Of a stretch of 64,000 bases of DNA, positions 7,354 to 16,741 are shown in pieces. Both the position numbers and the translations under genes were made by a program. Source of the stretch: Thiomicrorhabdus marina (GTDB lineage Bacteria; Pseudomonadota; Gammaproteobacteria; Thiomicrospirales; Thiomicrospiraceae); NCBI RefSeq assembly GCF_017571465.1, contig NZ_JAGETV010000009.1, positions 1 to 64,000 of the forward strand, given 5' to 3'. Positions within the stretch are counted from its first letter, which is position 1, and the number at the start of each line of letters is the position of its first letter. Under the pieces are notes generated by a model. It ran no database searches. It saw only the letters and a program-made list of their open reading frames with translations, and was not told where the DNA came from.

Positions 7354-10300
7354 ATGAATCCACTACAATCGCACGCAGGCCTGAATCTGAAAGGCCTCTA
7401 CTCGCCAGAGTTTGAAAAAGAGAACTGTGGTTTTGGTTTGATCGCCAATATGGACGACAAACCAAGCCACTGGGTAGTTCAAACTGCTATCGAATCTCTG
7501 GCCAATATGACTCACCGTGGTGGTGTTGCCGCGGACTGTTGTACCGGTGACGGTTGTGGACTTCTAATCAAAAAACCTCAAGCCTTCTTGAGCGCGGTTG
7601 CCGAAGAACAAGGCTTCCAGCTAAATGCTCTGTATGCAGCAGGGATGATTTTCCTAAACCAAGACCAAGCGAAAGCAGAGACAGCCCGTTCTACTTTAGA
7701 AGGTTTTCTAACAAGCAAAGGTCTTGATGTTGTCGGTTGGCGTAAAGTTCCTGTTAACTCGGCAGTTCTTGGTGAACAAGCAGCGGGCATGGAACCGGTT
7801 ATCGAACAGATTTTCGTTAATGCTCCAGAAGGCATGGCCGAAGGCGATTTCAACCGTTTACTATTCACTGCACGCCGTAAAACAGAGATGGAAATCGAGC
7901 CACAAGACGCGACTTTTTACGTGGCTTCATTAAATTCTCAGTTGCTGGCTTACAAAGGCTTGGTGATGCCTCGAGAACTGCCAAAGTTCTACGTCGACCT
8001 AGAAAACGAAGCATTTGCCTCTTCTGTTATCTCTTACCATCAGCGTTTCTCGACCAACACCACGCCTCAGTGGCGCTTGGCACAGCCATTCCGCTTCTTG
8101 GCGCACAATGGTGAATTGAACACCATCAAAGGTAACCGTAACTGGGCATTGGCGCGTCAAAAGAAATTCGCTACGCCATTGATTCCTGACCTAGGCGAAC
8201 TAAAACCGTTAGTTGCACAAACCGGCTCTGACTCGAACTCACTGGATAACATGATCGAAGTTTTGACCATGGGTGATATGCATATTTTCCAAGCGATGCG
8301 ATTACTGGTTCCGCCTGCGTGGCAGAACATTCCGCATATGGACCCAGACAAAAAAGCATTCCTAGAGTACAACTCCATGCACATGGAACCTTGGGACGGC
8401 CCGGCAGGTATGGTACTGAACACAGGTAAATACGCAATTTGTGGTGTTGACCGTAACGGTCTGCGCCCAACGCGTTACGTTATTACTAAAGACCGTCACA
8501 TCACTTTCGCTTCAGAAATCGGTGTTTACAACTACGCACCGGAAGACGTGGTTGAAAAAGGCCGCTTGAAGCCAGGCCAAATGATTGCGGTTGACCTTGA
8601 AAACGGTGAACTACTAAAACCAGAAGTCATCGACGATCAGTTGAAGAGCCAAAAACCATATCGCGAGTGGATGGATAAAGGTTACATGCAGCTTGAAGAG
8701 AAGCTGAATGCCGACCAGCCAACCGAAAACTGGGACGAGAAAACTGCTGATACTTATCAGAAATATTTCCAAGTCACGTTTGAAGAGCGTGACGCTGTTA
8801 TCCGTGTACTAGCCGAAGATGGTCAAGAGCCGACGGTTTCTATGGGTGACGATGCGCCGTTCCCTGTTTTCTCAAAAAATACCCGAAACCTATACGACTA
8901 CTTCCGTCAGATGTTTGCGCAGGTAACCAACCCGCCAATCGATCCGCTACGTGAAAACATCGTCATGTCTTTGAACACCTGTTTCGGTCGTGAACTGAAC
9001 ATGTTCGAAGAAGGTCCAGAGCATGCACGTCGTCTTGAAGTGAACTCTCCGGTACTGAGTCCTTCAATGATGCAGCAGTTAATGAGTCTAGAAAGCGAAG
9101 ACTACCAGCACGAAATTATTTCTCTGCACTATAACCATGAAGAGAAAGGTCTTGAGCAAGCCGTTAAAGATGTTTGCACAGCCGCAGAAAAAGCGACTGC
9201 AAGCGGCAAAACACTGCTTGTACTAAGTGATAAGAACATCGAAAACGGTCTGACTACGATTCCTGCGTTAATGGCGACAGGTGCGGTTCACCACCACCTA
9301 ATTAAAGTCGGCCTACGTACCGAAGCGAATATTATTGTTGAGACCGGTACCGCACGTGATCCGCATCACTTCGCAGTACTATTCGGTTACGGTGCGACTG
9401 CGGTTTACCCATACCTAGCGTATGAAGCAATCGCTGATCTACAACGTACTAAAGAGCTTGACCCAGAAGTGAGCATGGCGAAATACATCGCTAACTTCCG
9501 TAAAGGCGTTAACAAAGGTCTATTCAAGATCATGTCGAAGATGGGGATTTCAACCATCACGTCTTATCGTGGCTCACAACTGTTTGAAGCAGTCGGTCTA
9601 AGCACGGGGATCGTTGACCTTTGTTTCATCGGTACACCATCGCGTATCGAAGGTTCGGATTTTAACCACCTAGAACTAGACCAACGTCGTCTAGCGTGGG
9701 AAGCATTCAACCCGCGTAAAGCACTAAAACAAGGCGGTATCTTCAAGTTTGTACACGGTGGCGAATACCACGCCTTCAACCCAGATGTTGTAAACAGCAT
9801 TCGCGACGCAGTACAAACCGATAACCAAGCGAAATACGACGAGTTTAAGAACCTAGTAAACAATCGTCCGGCAATGACGATTCGTGACCTACTGACTTTC
9901 AAAGACGATATCGCTTCTATCGATATTTCTGAAGTTGAGCCAATTGAGTCAATCTTCAAACGTTTCGACTCAGCGGGTATCTCTTTAGGCGCCCTATCAC
10001 CGGAAGCACACGAAGCCCTAGCAACCGCAATGAACCGTCTAGGCGCTCGCTCTAACTCAGGTGAAGGTGCCGAAGACCCAGCGCGCTACGGCACTGAAAA
10101 GATGTCGAAGATCAAACAGATCGCATCAGGTCGTTTCGGTGTAACCGCGCACTACCTACGTAATGCTGAAGTACTACAAATTAAAGTAGCACAAGGTGCG
10201 AAACCGGGTGAAGGTGGTCAGCTACCTGGTCACAAGGTTAATCAGATGATCGCAACGCTGCGTCATTCGGTTCCAGGTGTAACGCTAATTTCACCTCCGC

Positions 10301-11844
10301 CGCATCACGATATCTACTCAATCGAAGATTTGGCGCAGCTGATTTTCGACTTGAAACAAATTAACCCTGAAGCACTGGTTTCTGTGAAACTGGTTGCTGA
10401 GCCAGGTGTTGGTACCATCGCGGCCGGTGTTGCGAAAGCTTACGCCGACCTTATCACCATCTCTGGTTACGATGGTGGTACCGGTGCATCACCGATGTCA
10501 TCGGTTAAGTATGCTGGTAACCCATTCGAAATGGGTCTAGCCGAAGCACACCAAGTACTGCGTGCTAACGACCTACGTGGCCAGGTTATCGTTCAAGCGG
10601 ACGGTGGTCTGAAAACCGGTCTAGACGTAATCAAAGCGGCAATCCTAGGTGCAGAATCATTCGGTTTCGGTACCGTACCGATGATTGCACTTGGTTGTAA
10701 ATACCTACGTATCTGTCACTTGAATACGTGTGCGGTAGGTGTGGCAACACAAGACAGCCGTCTACGTAAGGAACACTTCATCGGTCTTCCTGAAATGGTT
10801 ATGAATTACTTCAAGTTCGTAGCGGAAGAAACCCGTGAATGGTTGGCAAAACTAGGGGTACGTACTCTTGGCGAGTTAGTTGGACGTGTTGATTTGCTTA
10901 AGATGATTGACGAGCCGCTAACCGAGAAACAGAAAAACATCGACCTATCGGCATTCATGACCGACGGCGGCGTTCCGGCTGATAAACCACACACTGTTCA
11001 AGTTGAGCGCAATATGCCATGGGATAAAGGCTTCATCGCTGAAACCATGGTCGAAGAAACGCTACCGGCTATCCAAAACAAAACTGGTGGTACTTTCACA
11101 TTCGATCTAGTGAACACAGGCCGTTCAATCGGTGCGCGTGTTGCCGGTGAGATTGCTAACCTATACGGTAACAACGGCATGAAAGATGCACCGATTACTC
11201 TAAAACTAACCGGTATCGCCGGTCAGTCGTTCGGTGTGTTCAACGTTGACGGTCTAAACCTTCACCTAGAAGGTGATGCCAACGATTACGTTGGTAAAGG
11301 TATGGCCGGTGGTGAAATCGTAGTTCGCCCACCAGCAGGTTCGGTTTTTGATCCTAAGACTACGCCAATCGTTGGTAATACCTGTTTATACGGTGCGACC
11401 GGCGGTAAGCTGTTCGCAAACGGTACCGGTGGTGAACGTTTCGGCGTTCGTAACTCAGGTGCAGTAGCGGTAACAACCGGTCTTGGTGATCACGGTTGTG
11501 AATATATGACTGGCGGTACGGTAGTATCGCTTGGCCCTGTTGGTGTTAACTTTGGTGCCGGTATGTCAGGTGGTATGGCGTTCATTCTTGATCAAGAGCG
11601 CACACTGCCGGATCAAATCAACCCTGAAATGGTTGAAGCAATCCGCATCGATACCGAACAGACAGAAGCCTACCGTCATTACTTGCGTGAGTTGATTGAA
11701 GAGTATGTCGAGAAAACCGGCAGCGCTTGGGGTCAAGAGGTTCTAAATAACTTCAGCCGTATGATTCGTGATTTCTGGCTAGTTAAATCGCGAGCTATTG
11801 ATATCGAACATCTATTCGATCTATTCGCGAAACAAGCTGACTAA
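7354..11844 (+). CDS. gltB: Glutamate synthase large (alpha) subunit
   Basis: Large subunit of NADPH-GOGAT, which makes two glutamates from glutamine and 2-oxoglutarate. The 1,496-residue length is normal. An N-terminal class II glutamine amidotransferase domain follows a propeptide, with the nucleophile expected at Cys25 (ENCGFG). The FMN-binding synthase domain spans roughly 800-1200 and carries the [3Fe-4S] cysteines 1115, 1121 and 1126 (CKYLRICHLNTC). The C-terminal GXGXG beta-helix (about 1240-1450) has repeated glycine motifs. AGGA precedes the ATG. It forms an operon with gltD 21 bases downstream. Confidence 0.98.
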   Translation: MNPLQSHAGLNLKGLYSPEFEKENCGFGLIANMDDKPSHWVVQTAIESLANMTHRGGVAADCCTGDGCGLLIKKPQAFLSAVAEEQGFQLNALYAAGMIFLNQDQAKAETARSTLEGFLTSKGLDVVGWRKVPVNSAVLGEQAAGMEPVIEQIFVNAPEGMAEGDFNRLLFTARRKTEMEIEPQDATFYVASLNSQLLAYKGLVMPRELPKFYVDLENEAFASSVISYHQRFSTNTTPQWRLAQPFRFLAHNGELNTIKGNRNWALARQKKFATPLIPDLGELKPLVAQTGSDSNSLDNMIEVLTMGDMHIFQAMRLLVPPAWQNIPHMDPDKKAFLEYNSMHMEPWDGPAGMVLNTGKYAICGVDRNGLRPTRYVITKDRHITFASEIGVYNYAPEDVVEKGRLKPGQMIAVDLENGELLKPEVIDDQLKSQKPYREWMDKGYMQLEEKLNADQPTENWDEKTADTYQKYFQVTFEERDAVIRVLAEDGQEPTVSMGDDAPFPVFSKNTRNLYDYFRQMFAQVTNPPIDPLRENIVMSLNTCFGRELNMFEEGPEHARRLEVNSPVLSPSMMQQLMSLESEDYQHEIISLHYNHEEKGLEQAVKDVCTAAEKATASGKTLLVLSDKNIENGLTTIPALMATGAVHHHLIKVGLRTEANIIVETGTARDPHHFAVLFGYGATAVYPYLAYEAIADLQRTKELDPEVSMAKYIANFRKGVNKGLFKIMSKMGISTITSYRGSQLFEAVGLSTGIVDLCFIGTPSRIEGSDFNHLELDQRRLAWEAFNPRKALKQGGIFKFVHGGEYHAFNPDVVNSIRDAVQTDNQAKYDEFKNLVNNRPAMTIRDLLTFKDDIASIDISEVEPIESIFKRFDSAGISLGALSPEAHEALATAMNRLGARSNSGEGAEDPARYGTEKMSKIKQIASGRFGVTAHYLRNAEVLQIKVAQGAKPGEGGQLPGHKVNQMIATLRHSVPGVTLISPPPHHDIYSIEDLAQLIFDLKQINPEALVSVKLVAEPGVGTIAAGVAKAYADLITISGYDGGTGASPMSSVKYAGNPFEMGLAEAHQVLRANDLRGQVIVQADGGLKTGLDVIKAAILGAESFGFGTVPMIALGCKYLRICHLNTCAVGVATQDSRLRKEHFIGLPEMVMNYFKFVAEETREWLAKLGVRTLGELVGRVDLLKMIDEPLTEKQKNIDLSAFMTDGGVPADKPHTVQVERNMPWDKGFIAETMVEETLPAIQNKTGGTFTFDLVNTGRSIGARVAGEIANLYGNNGMKDAPITLKLTGIAGQSFGVFNVDGLNLHLEGDANDYVGKGMAGGEIVVRPPAGSVFDPKTTPIVGNTCLYGATGGKLFANGTGGERFGVRNSGAVAVTTGLGDHGCEYMTGGTVVSLGPVGVNFGAGMSGGMAFILDQERTLPDQINPEMVEAIRIDTEQTEAYRHYLRELIEEYVEKTGSAWGQEVLNNFSRMIRDFWLVKSRAIDIEHLFDLFAKQAD

Positions 11845-13275
<1,431 letters not shown>

Positions 13276-13285
13276 TTTTCTCTCT

Positions 13286-13333
13286 GTCATTCTCGTGTTT
13301 ATTCTGCGAAGCAGGCCTCGACACGGGAATCTC
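13286..13333. repeat. REP-like imperfect palindrome
   Basis: Outer arms GTCATTCTCGTGT (13286-13298) and ACACGGGAATCTC (13321-13333) pair over about ten bases with one mismatch; a small CTGC-GAA-GCAG hairpin lies between. The outer arms resemble the GTCATTCCCGC type of bacterial intergenic palindrome. Only one copy was noticed in this window. Confidence 0.4.
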
Positions 13334-13343
13334 AAGCCTTACG

Positions 13344-13381
13344 AAAAAGCCCAAGTTGCAGAAATGCACTTGGGCTTTTTT
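13344..13381 (+). terminator. gltBD terminator
   Basis: Thirteen-base stem AAAAAGCCCAAGT / ACTTGGGCTTTTT with an inner GCA/TGC extension and a terminal T run. The 5' A run also gives a T run on the minus strand, so it may serve the convergent DsrE-like gene too. Confidence 0.85.
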
Positions 13382-13460
13382 CACTAGAATTGACCCATCC
13401 TAAATAGCGCTAACACATTTTCAGGATGTGGCAAATTAACTTTACTTTTTAAAGTAAAAA

Positions 13461-13976
13461 TCAGTCATACACCGGAACAAGCTGATACCCTTGAGCTTGC
13501 CAGCCCATTACCGACAAAAACCCTGAACGAACGGCTTTGATACCTGGCAATAAGGTATCATTATCAACATTAAAAGCCCGGGTAGCTGCTGAGCAAACTT
13601 CCATCTTAACCCCCAGACTTACCAGTTTTTCAATTTGTGCAGCGATATTTTTTAAAACCGGGGCATATTCTAGCTCAACGTCTTCAGCAGGCTTAGTTGT
13701 AATAAACTTGACTGCGCTGGCAATAAAAATAATACGTTGATGCGGTTCAACACCTTCTTTAATCAAATTTTGCCGATTGGATTCTATTCCTTTTAAATAA
13801 ACTAACATGGCTTTTGGATTAGATTTTCTAATGTCATAGATGACATGCATGGTTTTTAAACCATTCATAGCTTCTTTGTTGTTTAAATTTTCTGCATAAA
13901 CCTGCTGAGAAAAAAAGCCCAATAAAAAAACTAATAATATTTGTAACGGCGCGGCAAAAAAACGATGAATCAGCAT
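13461..13976 (-). CDS. Exported DsrE-like protein
   Basis: A 171-residue protein with an N-terminal signal peptide (hydrophobic core about 10-23, likely cleavage after VYA28) and a DsrE/DsrF/TusD-like alpha/beta domain. Cys128 in KMEVCSAATRAF sits where this superfamily often has its sulfur-carrying cysteine. DsrE relatives carry or sense persulfide; an exported version probably acts on periplasmic sulfur, but the function is not shown. The start is ATG 13976 rather than the upstream TTG at 13988, because GGAG lies six to seven bases ahead of the ATG inside that TTG extension. It stands alone, convergent with gltBD. Confidence 0.7.
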   Translation of the reverse strand: MLIHRFFAAPLQILLVFLLGFFSQQVYAENLNNKEAMNGLKTMHVIYDIRKSNPKAMLVYLKGIESNRQNLIKEGVEPHQRIIFIASAVKFITTKPAEDVELEYAPVLKNIAAQIEKLVSLGVKMEVCSAATRAFNVDNDTLLPGIKAVRSGFLSVMGWQAQGYQLVPVYD

Positions 13977-14211
13977 CCTATTCTCCAATAAATTTAAGCT
14001 TAACTGGTTGTTTTCTAAATTTTAAGCTTCACATTATGGTGCAAGCCTTACATAGTTGCCAATTAGCTTTTTTTATCTAAAACTAGATTAAACGCGACAA
14101 ATCATATCTTTTCTTTCAACCTTGCCCCTTAATAGTTCAGCAAATTGATCGCAGCTATGATTTAATTTTTTGAACCCCTTCTTAGCGAACCATCCAAATA
14201 GAGAAACAAAA

Positions 14212-14694
14212 ATGGATCACAAACCTAGCGTATCCGATCACTTACAAAACCTTTTTCAAAACCAAGCAGAAAGTAGCTTAATTGTCTTAGTTAATGCACT
14301 ACGTTTATTCTTTATCGTCTTTATGGTCATCTATTTAATGGTGTGCCTGTTTAGCATTACAGACAAACTATTTAGCTTCATAATGGCACAAGGTGCTCTG
14401 GATTTTCTTTCTATGAAAATCTTACTTACTGATGCCCTTTTCACCTTGATCGTACTGGCGATAGTCAAGGCTTTGTTTATCAACGACAGCTTTTCCTACG
14501 CCTTGACCTTTTTGGAAATCGCCTTTGTTGTAATTATTCGAAAACTGATTTTGCTCGAAACCATACCGGAAGAGAATTGGACATTATTGATTCTTGGTCT
14601 GATTTCCACCTCTTTCTTTATCCTAATCATCTATATCCACAACCTAAAACGCCGTTGGGATAATTTGGATAAACAAGAGAAAAACAAGAGCTAA
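14212..14694 (+). CDS. PsiE-like four-helix integral membrane protein
   Basis: A 160-residue protein with four hydrophobic segments (about 25-48, 66-88, 93-112 and 120-143). The stretch ALTFLEIAFVVIIRKLIL resembles the phosphate-starvation-inducible PsiE family (PF06146); the biochemical role of PsiE is unknown. ATG 14212 is preferred over the in-frame TTG at 14170, which would add residues not expected for the family. No phosphate regulon genes are nearby, and I see no Pho box. It is monocistronic, divergent from the DsrE-like gene. Confidence 0.6.
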   Translation: MDHKPSVSDHLQNLFQNQAESSLIVLVNALRLFFIVFMVIYLMVCLFSITDKLFSFIMAQGALDFLSMKILLTDALFTLIVLAIVKALFINDSFSYALTFLEIAFVVIIRKLILLETIPEENWTLLILGLISTSFFILIIYIHNLKRRWDNLDKQEKNKS

Positions 14695-14850
14695 AACTTA
14701 ACAGACTAACGCGTTACTTTCCTGTCTTGGGCAAACCGTTAATTAATAAATATCATTTTTCCGGTGCTCCTTAAGAATACACATACCTCATAAACTTAGG
14801 GCACCTAAAAACCGAGCATGCCGATACAAGAGGCATAACAAGTAAATTTC

Positions 14851-14866
14851 TGGCACTCTACATGCT
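14851..14866 (+). promoter_or_regulatory. Sigma-54 promoter
   Basis: TGGCAC-TCTAC-ATGCT: the invariant GG (14852-14853) and GC (14864-14865) are exactly ten bases apart, as RpoN requires. It lies 46 bases before the start codon of the small protein at 14912. An imperfect inverted repeat at 14763-14805 (GGTGC...GCACC outer arms) and a second at 14818-14836 (ATGCC...GGCAT) lie upstream, where an enhancer-binding activator would bind. Confidence 0.65.
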
Positions 14867-14911
14867 TAATTTTTCTTGCCGATAACTTGAATATCAAGTA
14901 GGAGAATTATC

Positions 14912-15157
14912 ATGAAAAACAGTATATTGAATCGCCAGAATTGTATTTTGAAAGTCTGCGGTAAACATGGATTGGTGTTTAAAGCGCGGCATGATGATAT
15001 TGAGTATTTACAGCATATAGCCGAGGAATTATTGGCTGTGCAGCAGTCCGATTTCACCAGTTATGAAATCCACATCAGTACACATGCTAATGAAGAAATG
15101 ACCGAGCCGGAGCATTTATTGCATATCGACGCAGAGCAATTGCGTTACAACTATTAA
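14912..15157 (+). CDS. Small uncharacterised protein, first of a paralogous pair
   Basis: An 81-residue soluble protein I cannot assign to a family. Residues 12-24 (ILKVCGKHGLVFK) and the following YLQ...LL...F..YEI pattern recur in the 74-residue protein at 26595: shared V.GKH.LVFK, a histidine a few residues later, YLQ, LL and a final Y-x-I. AGGAG seven bases before the ATG is a strong ribosome-binding site. It follows the sigma-54 promoter and is 23 bases ahead of a short-chain dehydrogenase gene, so the two are probably co-transcribed and switched on by an RpoN activator. No membrane segment or signal peptide is seen. Confidence 0.7.
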   Translation: MKNSILNRQNCILKVCGKHGLVFKARHDDIEYLQHIAEELLAVQQSDFTSYEIHISTHANEEMTEPEHLLHIDAEQLRYNY

Positions 15158-15180
15158 AACGAAATAAGAGACCGTCAGGA

Positions 15181-15888
15181 ATGAGAAAAATTGTTATAAC
15201 CGGTGGTAATAAAGGTATCGGCTTGGCACTCAGTGAGAAGTTCGTCAATAACGGTGATTTTGTTACTATCGTGGCACGCGATTTCAGCAATCAGGAAACT
15301 TTCATTTATCAAAAACACCCGCATGTCCGTTGTATTGAATTCGACTTGAGCAATATCGCCGAACTGCCGAAATTGGCCGAGCAGATAGACGAAGTAGACG
15401 TTTTAGTGAACAACGCCGGCTATCTGCAACAGCTCACCTATGCAGACTATCCCGAACAAAACCGTGACTACTCTTTAAACCTTAATCTAATTGCACCGGT
15501 AGAGCTGACCAAACTTCTGGCTGGCAAACTCTCGTCAGCAAACAAAATCGGTCGTGTCGTCAATAATGCCTCCATCGCTGGTCAAATTGGGCATCCTGAT
15601 ATTTGGTACGGCATCGCTAAAGCAGGATTGATAAACGCGACCAAAGCCTTTTCTAAAGCTTTTCAGGATCAGATAATCGTAAATGCCGTGGCACCAAGCC
15701 CAACTGAAACCGAACTACTCAATAATATTCCCGAACAGCGTCAGCAGGCATTTTTACGTAATACTATTTCCGGTCGTTTTGCTACCGCGCAAGAAGTTGC
15801 AGACACCCTGTTTTGGCTCGCTACCGACAGCCCGCAGTATATCAATGGCATCTGTATTGATATCAACAACGGAGCCAATACTCGCTAG
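15181..15888 (+). CDS. Short-chain dehydrogenase/reductase
   Basis: Classical SDR of 235 residues. The cofactor motif TGGNKGIG is at 7-14 and NNAG at 77-80. The catalytic Ser131, Tyr143 and Lys147 are intact (YGIAK). The C-terminus ends with the usual GICIDINNG segment. The substrate cannot be predicted; FabG-like and small-metabolite reductases share this layout. It follows the small protein in the sigma-54 transcript. Confidence 0.85.
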   Translation: MRKIVITGGNKGIGLALSEKFVNNGDFVTIVARDFSNQETFIYQKHPHVRCIEFDLSNIAELPKLAEQIDEVDVLVNNAGYLQQLTYADYPEQNRDYSLNLNLIAPVELTKLLAGKLSSANKIGRVVNNASIAGQIGHPDIWYGIAKAGLINATKAFSKAFQDQIIVNAVAPSPTETELLNNIPEQRQQAFLRNTISGRFATAQEVADTLFWLATDSPQYINGICIDINNGANTR

Positions 15889-15922
15889 ACGGTTGGCCCG
15901 CTTATTTAGGACGGGTCACAGA

Positions 15923-15957
15923 AATAAAAAAAAGCCGCATATCAATCTAATGCGGCT
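15923..15957 (-). terminator. Minus-strand intrinsic terminator
   Basis: AGCCGCAT (15933-15940) and ATGCGGCT (15950-15957) form a perfect eight-base stem. The adjoining run of ten A's (with one T) lies on the left, so only the minus-strand transcript has a 3' U tract. No annotated minus-strand gene ends here, which points to an unannotated leftward transcript. Confidence 0.7.
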
Positions 15958-16294
15958 AATCAATGAGCAGGAACTCAAAATTGTTAAAAACAAGACAAAG
16001 GTGTCATCAAAAAATACTAAGAAAACACTGAACAAATCCTCAGTAGCGAGATGTTACAAAGAGTAAAACCTAACAACGAGGCTGCTTTTTGAAAGCCTCA
16101 CCCAAAGGCAGCCTGCAAAAAGTTATTTGAGCTTGTTCAGAGTTACCCTAACTGCCATTTAGGCATTGTGAAGCACAGAAAACTTGCCAGAGTTTGGCAA
16201 AAGGGAACACTCTTACATTCGATTTAAGCCAAGATTTACTCTTAGTTAAATTTTTCATCTTTATCCCCCTTTCTCTCTCCAAGCCCTTGCAGAC
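15958..16294 (-). ncRNA. Putative leftward small transcript with 36-residue ORF and structured 3' part
   Basis: Between the promoter-like boxes at 16301-16328 and the terminator at 15923-15957, a minus-strand RNA of about 370 nt can be drawn. It starts with a short ORF (16148-16258) behind a strong ribosome-binding site. Its 3' part is bounded by CTGAACAA / TTGTTCAG arms (plus-strand 16028-16035 and 16133-16140). Inside are two mutually exclusive stems: AGGCTGC/GCAGCCT (16079-16085 with 16108-16114) and GAGGCT/AGCCTC (16078-16083 with 16094-16099). No known RNA family is recognised. All this is inference from sequence signals. Confidence 0.35.
16148..16258 (-). CDS. Putative small ORF, 36 residues
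   Basis: A reading frame of 36 codons, ATG at 16256-16258 and TAG at 16148-16150. AAAGGGGG lies six bases ahead of the ATG, one of the better ribosome-binding sites in the window. The peptide begins MKNLTKSKSWLKSN, is basic, and has two cysteines near its end (VFCASQC). It matches nothing I know. The support is the combination of promoter-like boxes, ribosome-binding site and downstream terminator on the same strand. Confidence 0.4.
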   Translation of the reverse strand: MKNLTKSKSWLKSNVRVFPFAKLWQVFCASQCLNGS

Positions 16295-16300
16295 AACACA

Positions 16301-16328
16301 AGTATTTTTCACGACAACAAATTAACAA
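16301..16328 (-). promoter_or_regulatory. Possible promoter for the leftward small transcript
   Basis: On the minus strand TTGTTA (16328-16323), 16 bases, then AATACT (16306-16301). The match to the sigma-70 consensus is four of six bases in each box. It lies about 45-70 bases upstream of the small ORF. Confidence 0.35.
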
Positions 16329-16741
16329 CCCCTCTATAGTAGCGATTTGGGGTAGAAAGACGCTAATTGAAAATGTTAAACGACTTAATAGCTAAATTCT
16401 TTAACGGCGGAAACTAGAGAAAATCGAGAATTTACAGAAGAGGCAAAGAAAGGTTTAAAACAATAACCCAGGACAAGGATTTGCCCCGAGATACTGCTTT
16501 AAAGTTTAAGCGAAGATTGATTAAAGGAAAGCCACTCTTGCAAACGAATAAATCCGTCAACTCAAGCGAACTGTCCCGATTACTGATAGTCAATAAATTC
16601 AATCCGTTGCAAATCTTAATCGGAATTCATATGGATTGCCAATAAATCCTATAAATTAGAATGATAGATTTTTACTAGTGGCAGAGTTCAGGCAATAAGT
16701 TGATAATTCAAACAGTTAGATTTTTAACCCTTAGAGAAACT
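16329..16741. other. Gene-poor gap upstream of the ChaN-like gene
   Basis: About 410 bases without a convincing gene. A plus-strand frame from ATG 16373 to TAA 16645 is open except for one TAG at 16415-16417; it lacks a ribosome-binding site and I recognise no family. The region is A/T-rich with no tRNA, repeat or clear terminator. The ChaN-like promoter should be within its last 100 bases, but I see no strong -35/-10 pair. Confidence 0.4.

Noticed and set aside
7578-11180. Several minus-strand frames of 60-131 codons inside gltB
   Set aside because: They are mirror frames of a highly conserved gene; none has a ribosome-binding site or recognisable product.
14763-14805. NtrC-type enhancer site
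   Set aside because: The arms read GGTGC then GCACC with a long spacer, the reverse of the NtrC arrangement; kept only as a generic inverted repeat.
15683-16066. Plus-strand 127-codon frame overlapping the SDR gene
   Set aside because: It shadows the intact SDR in another frame, and its tail past 15888 has no recognisable features.
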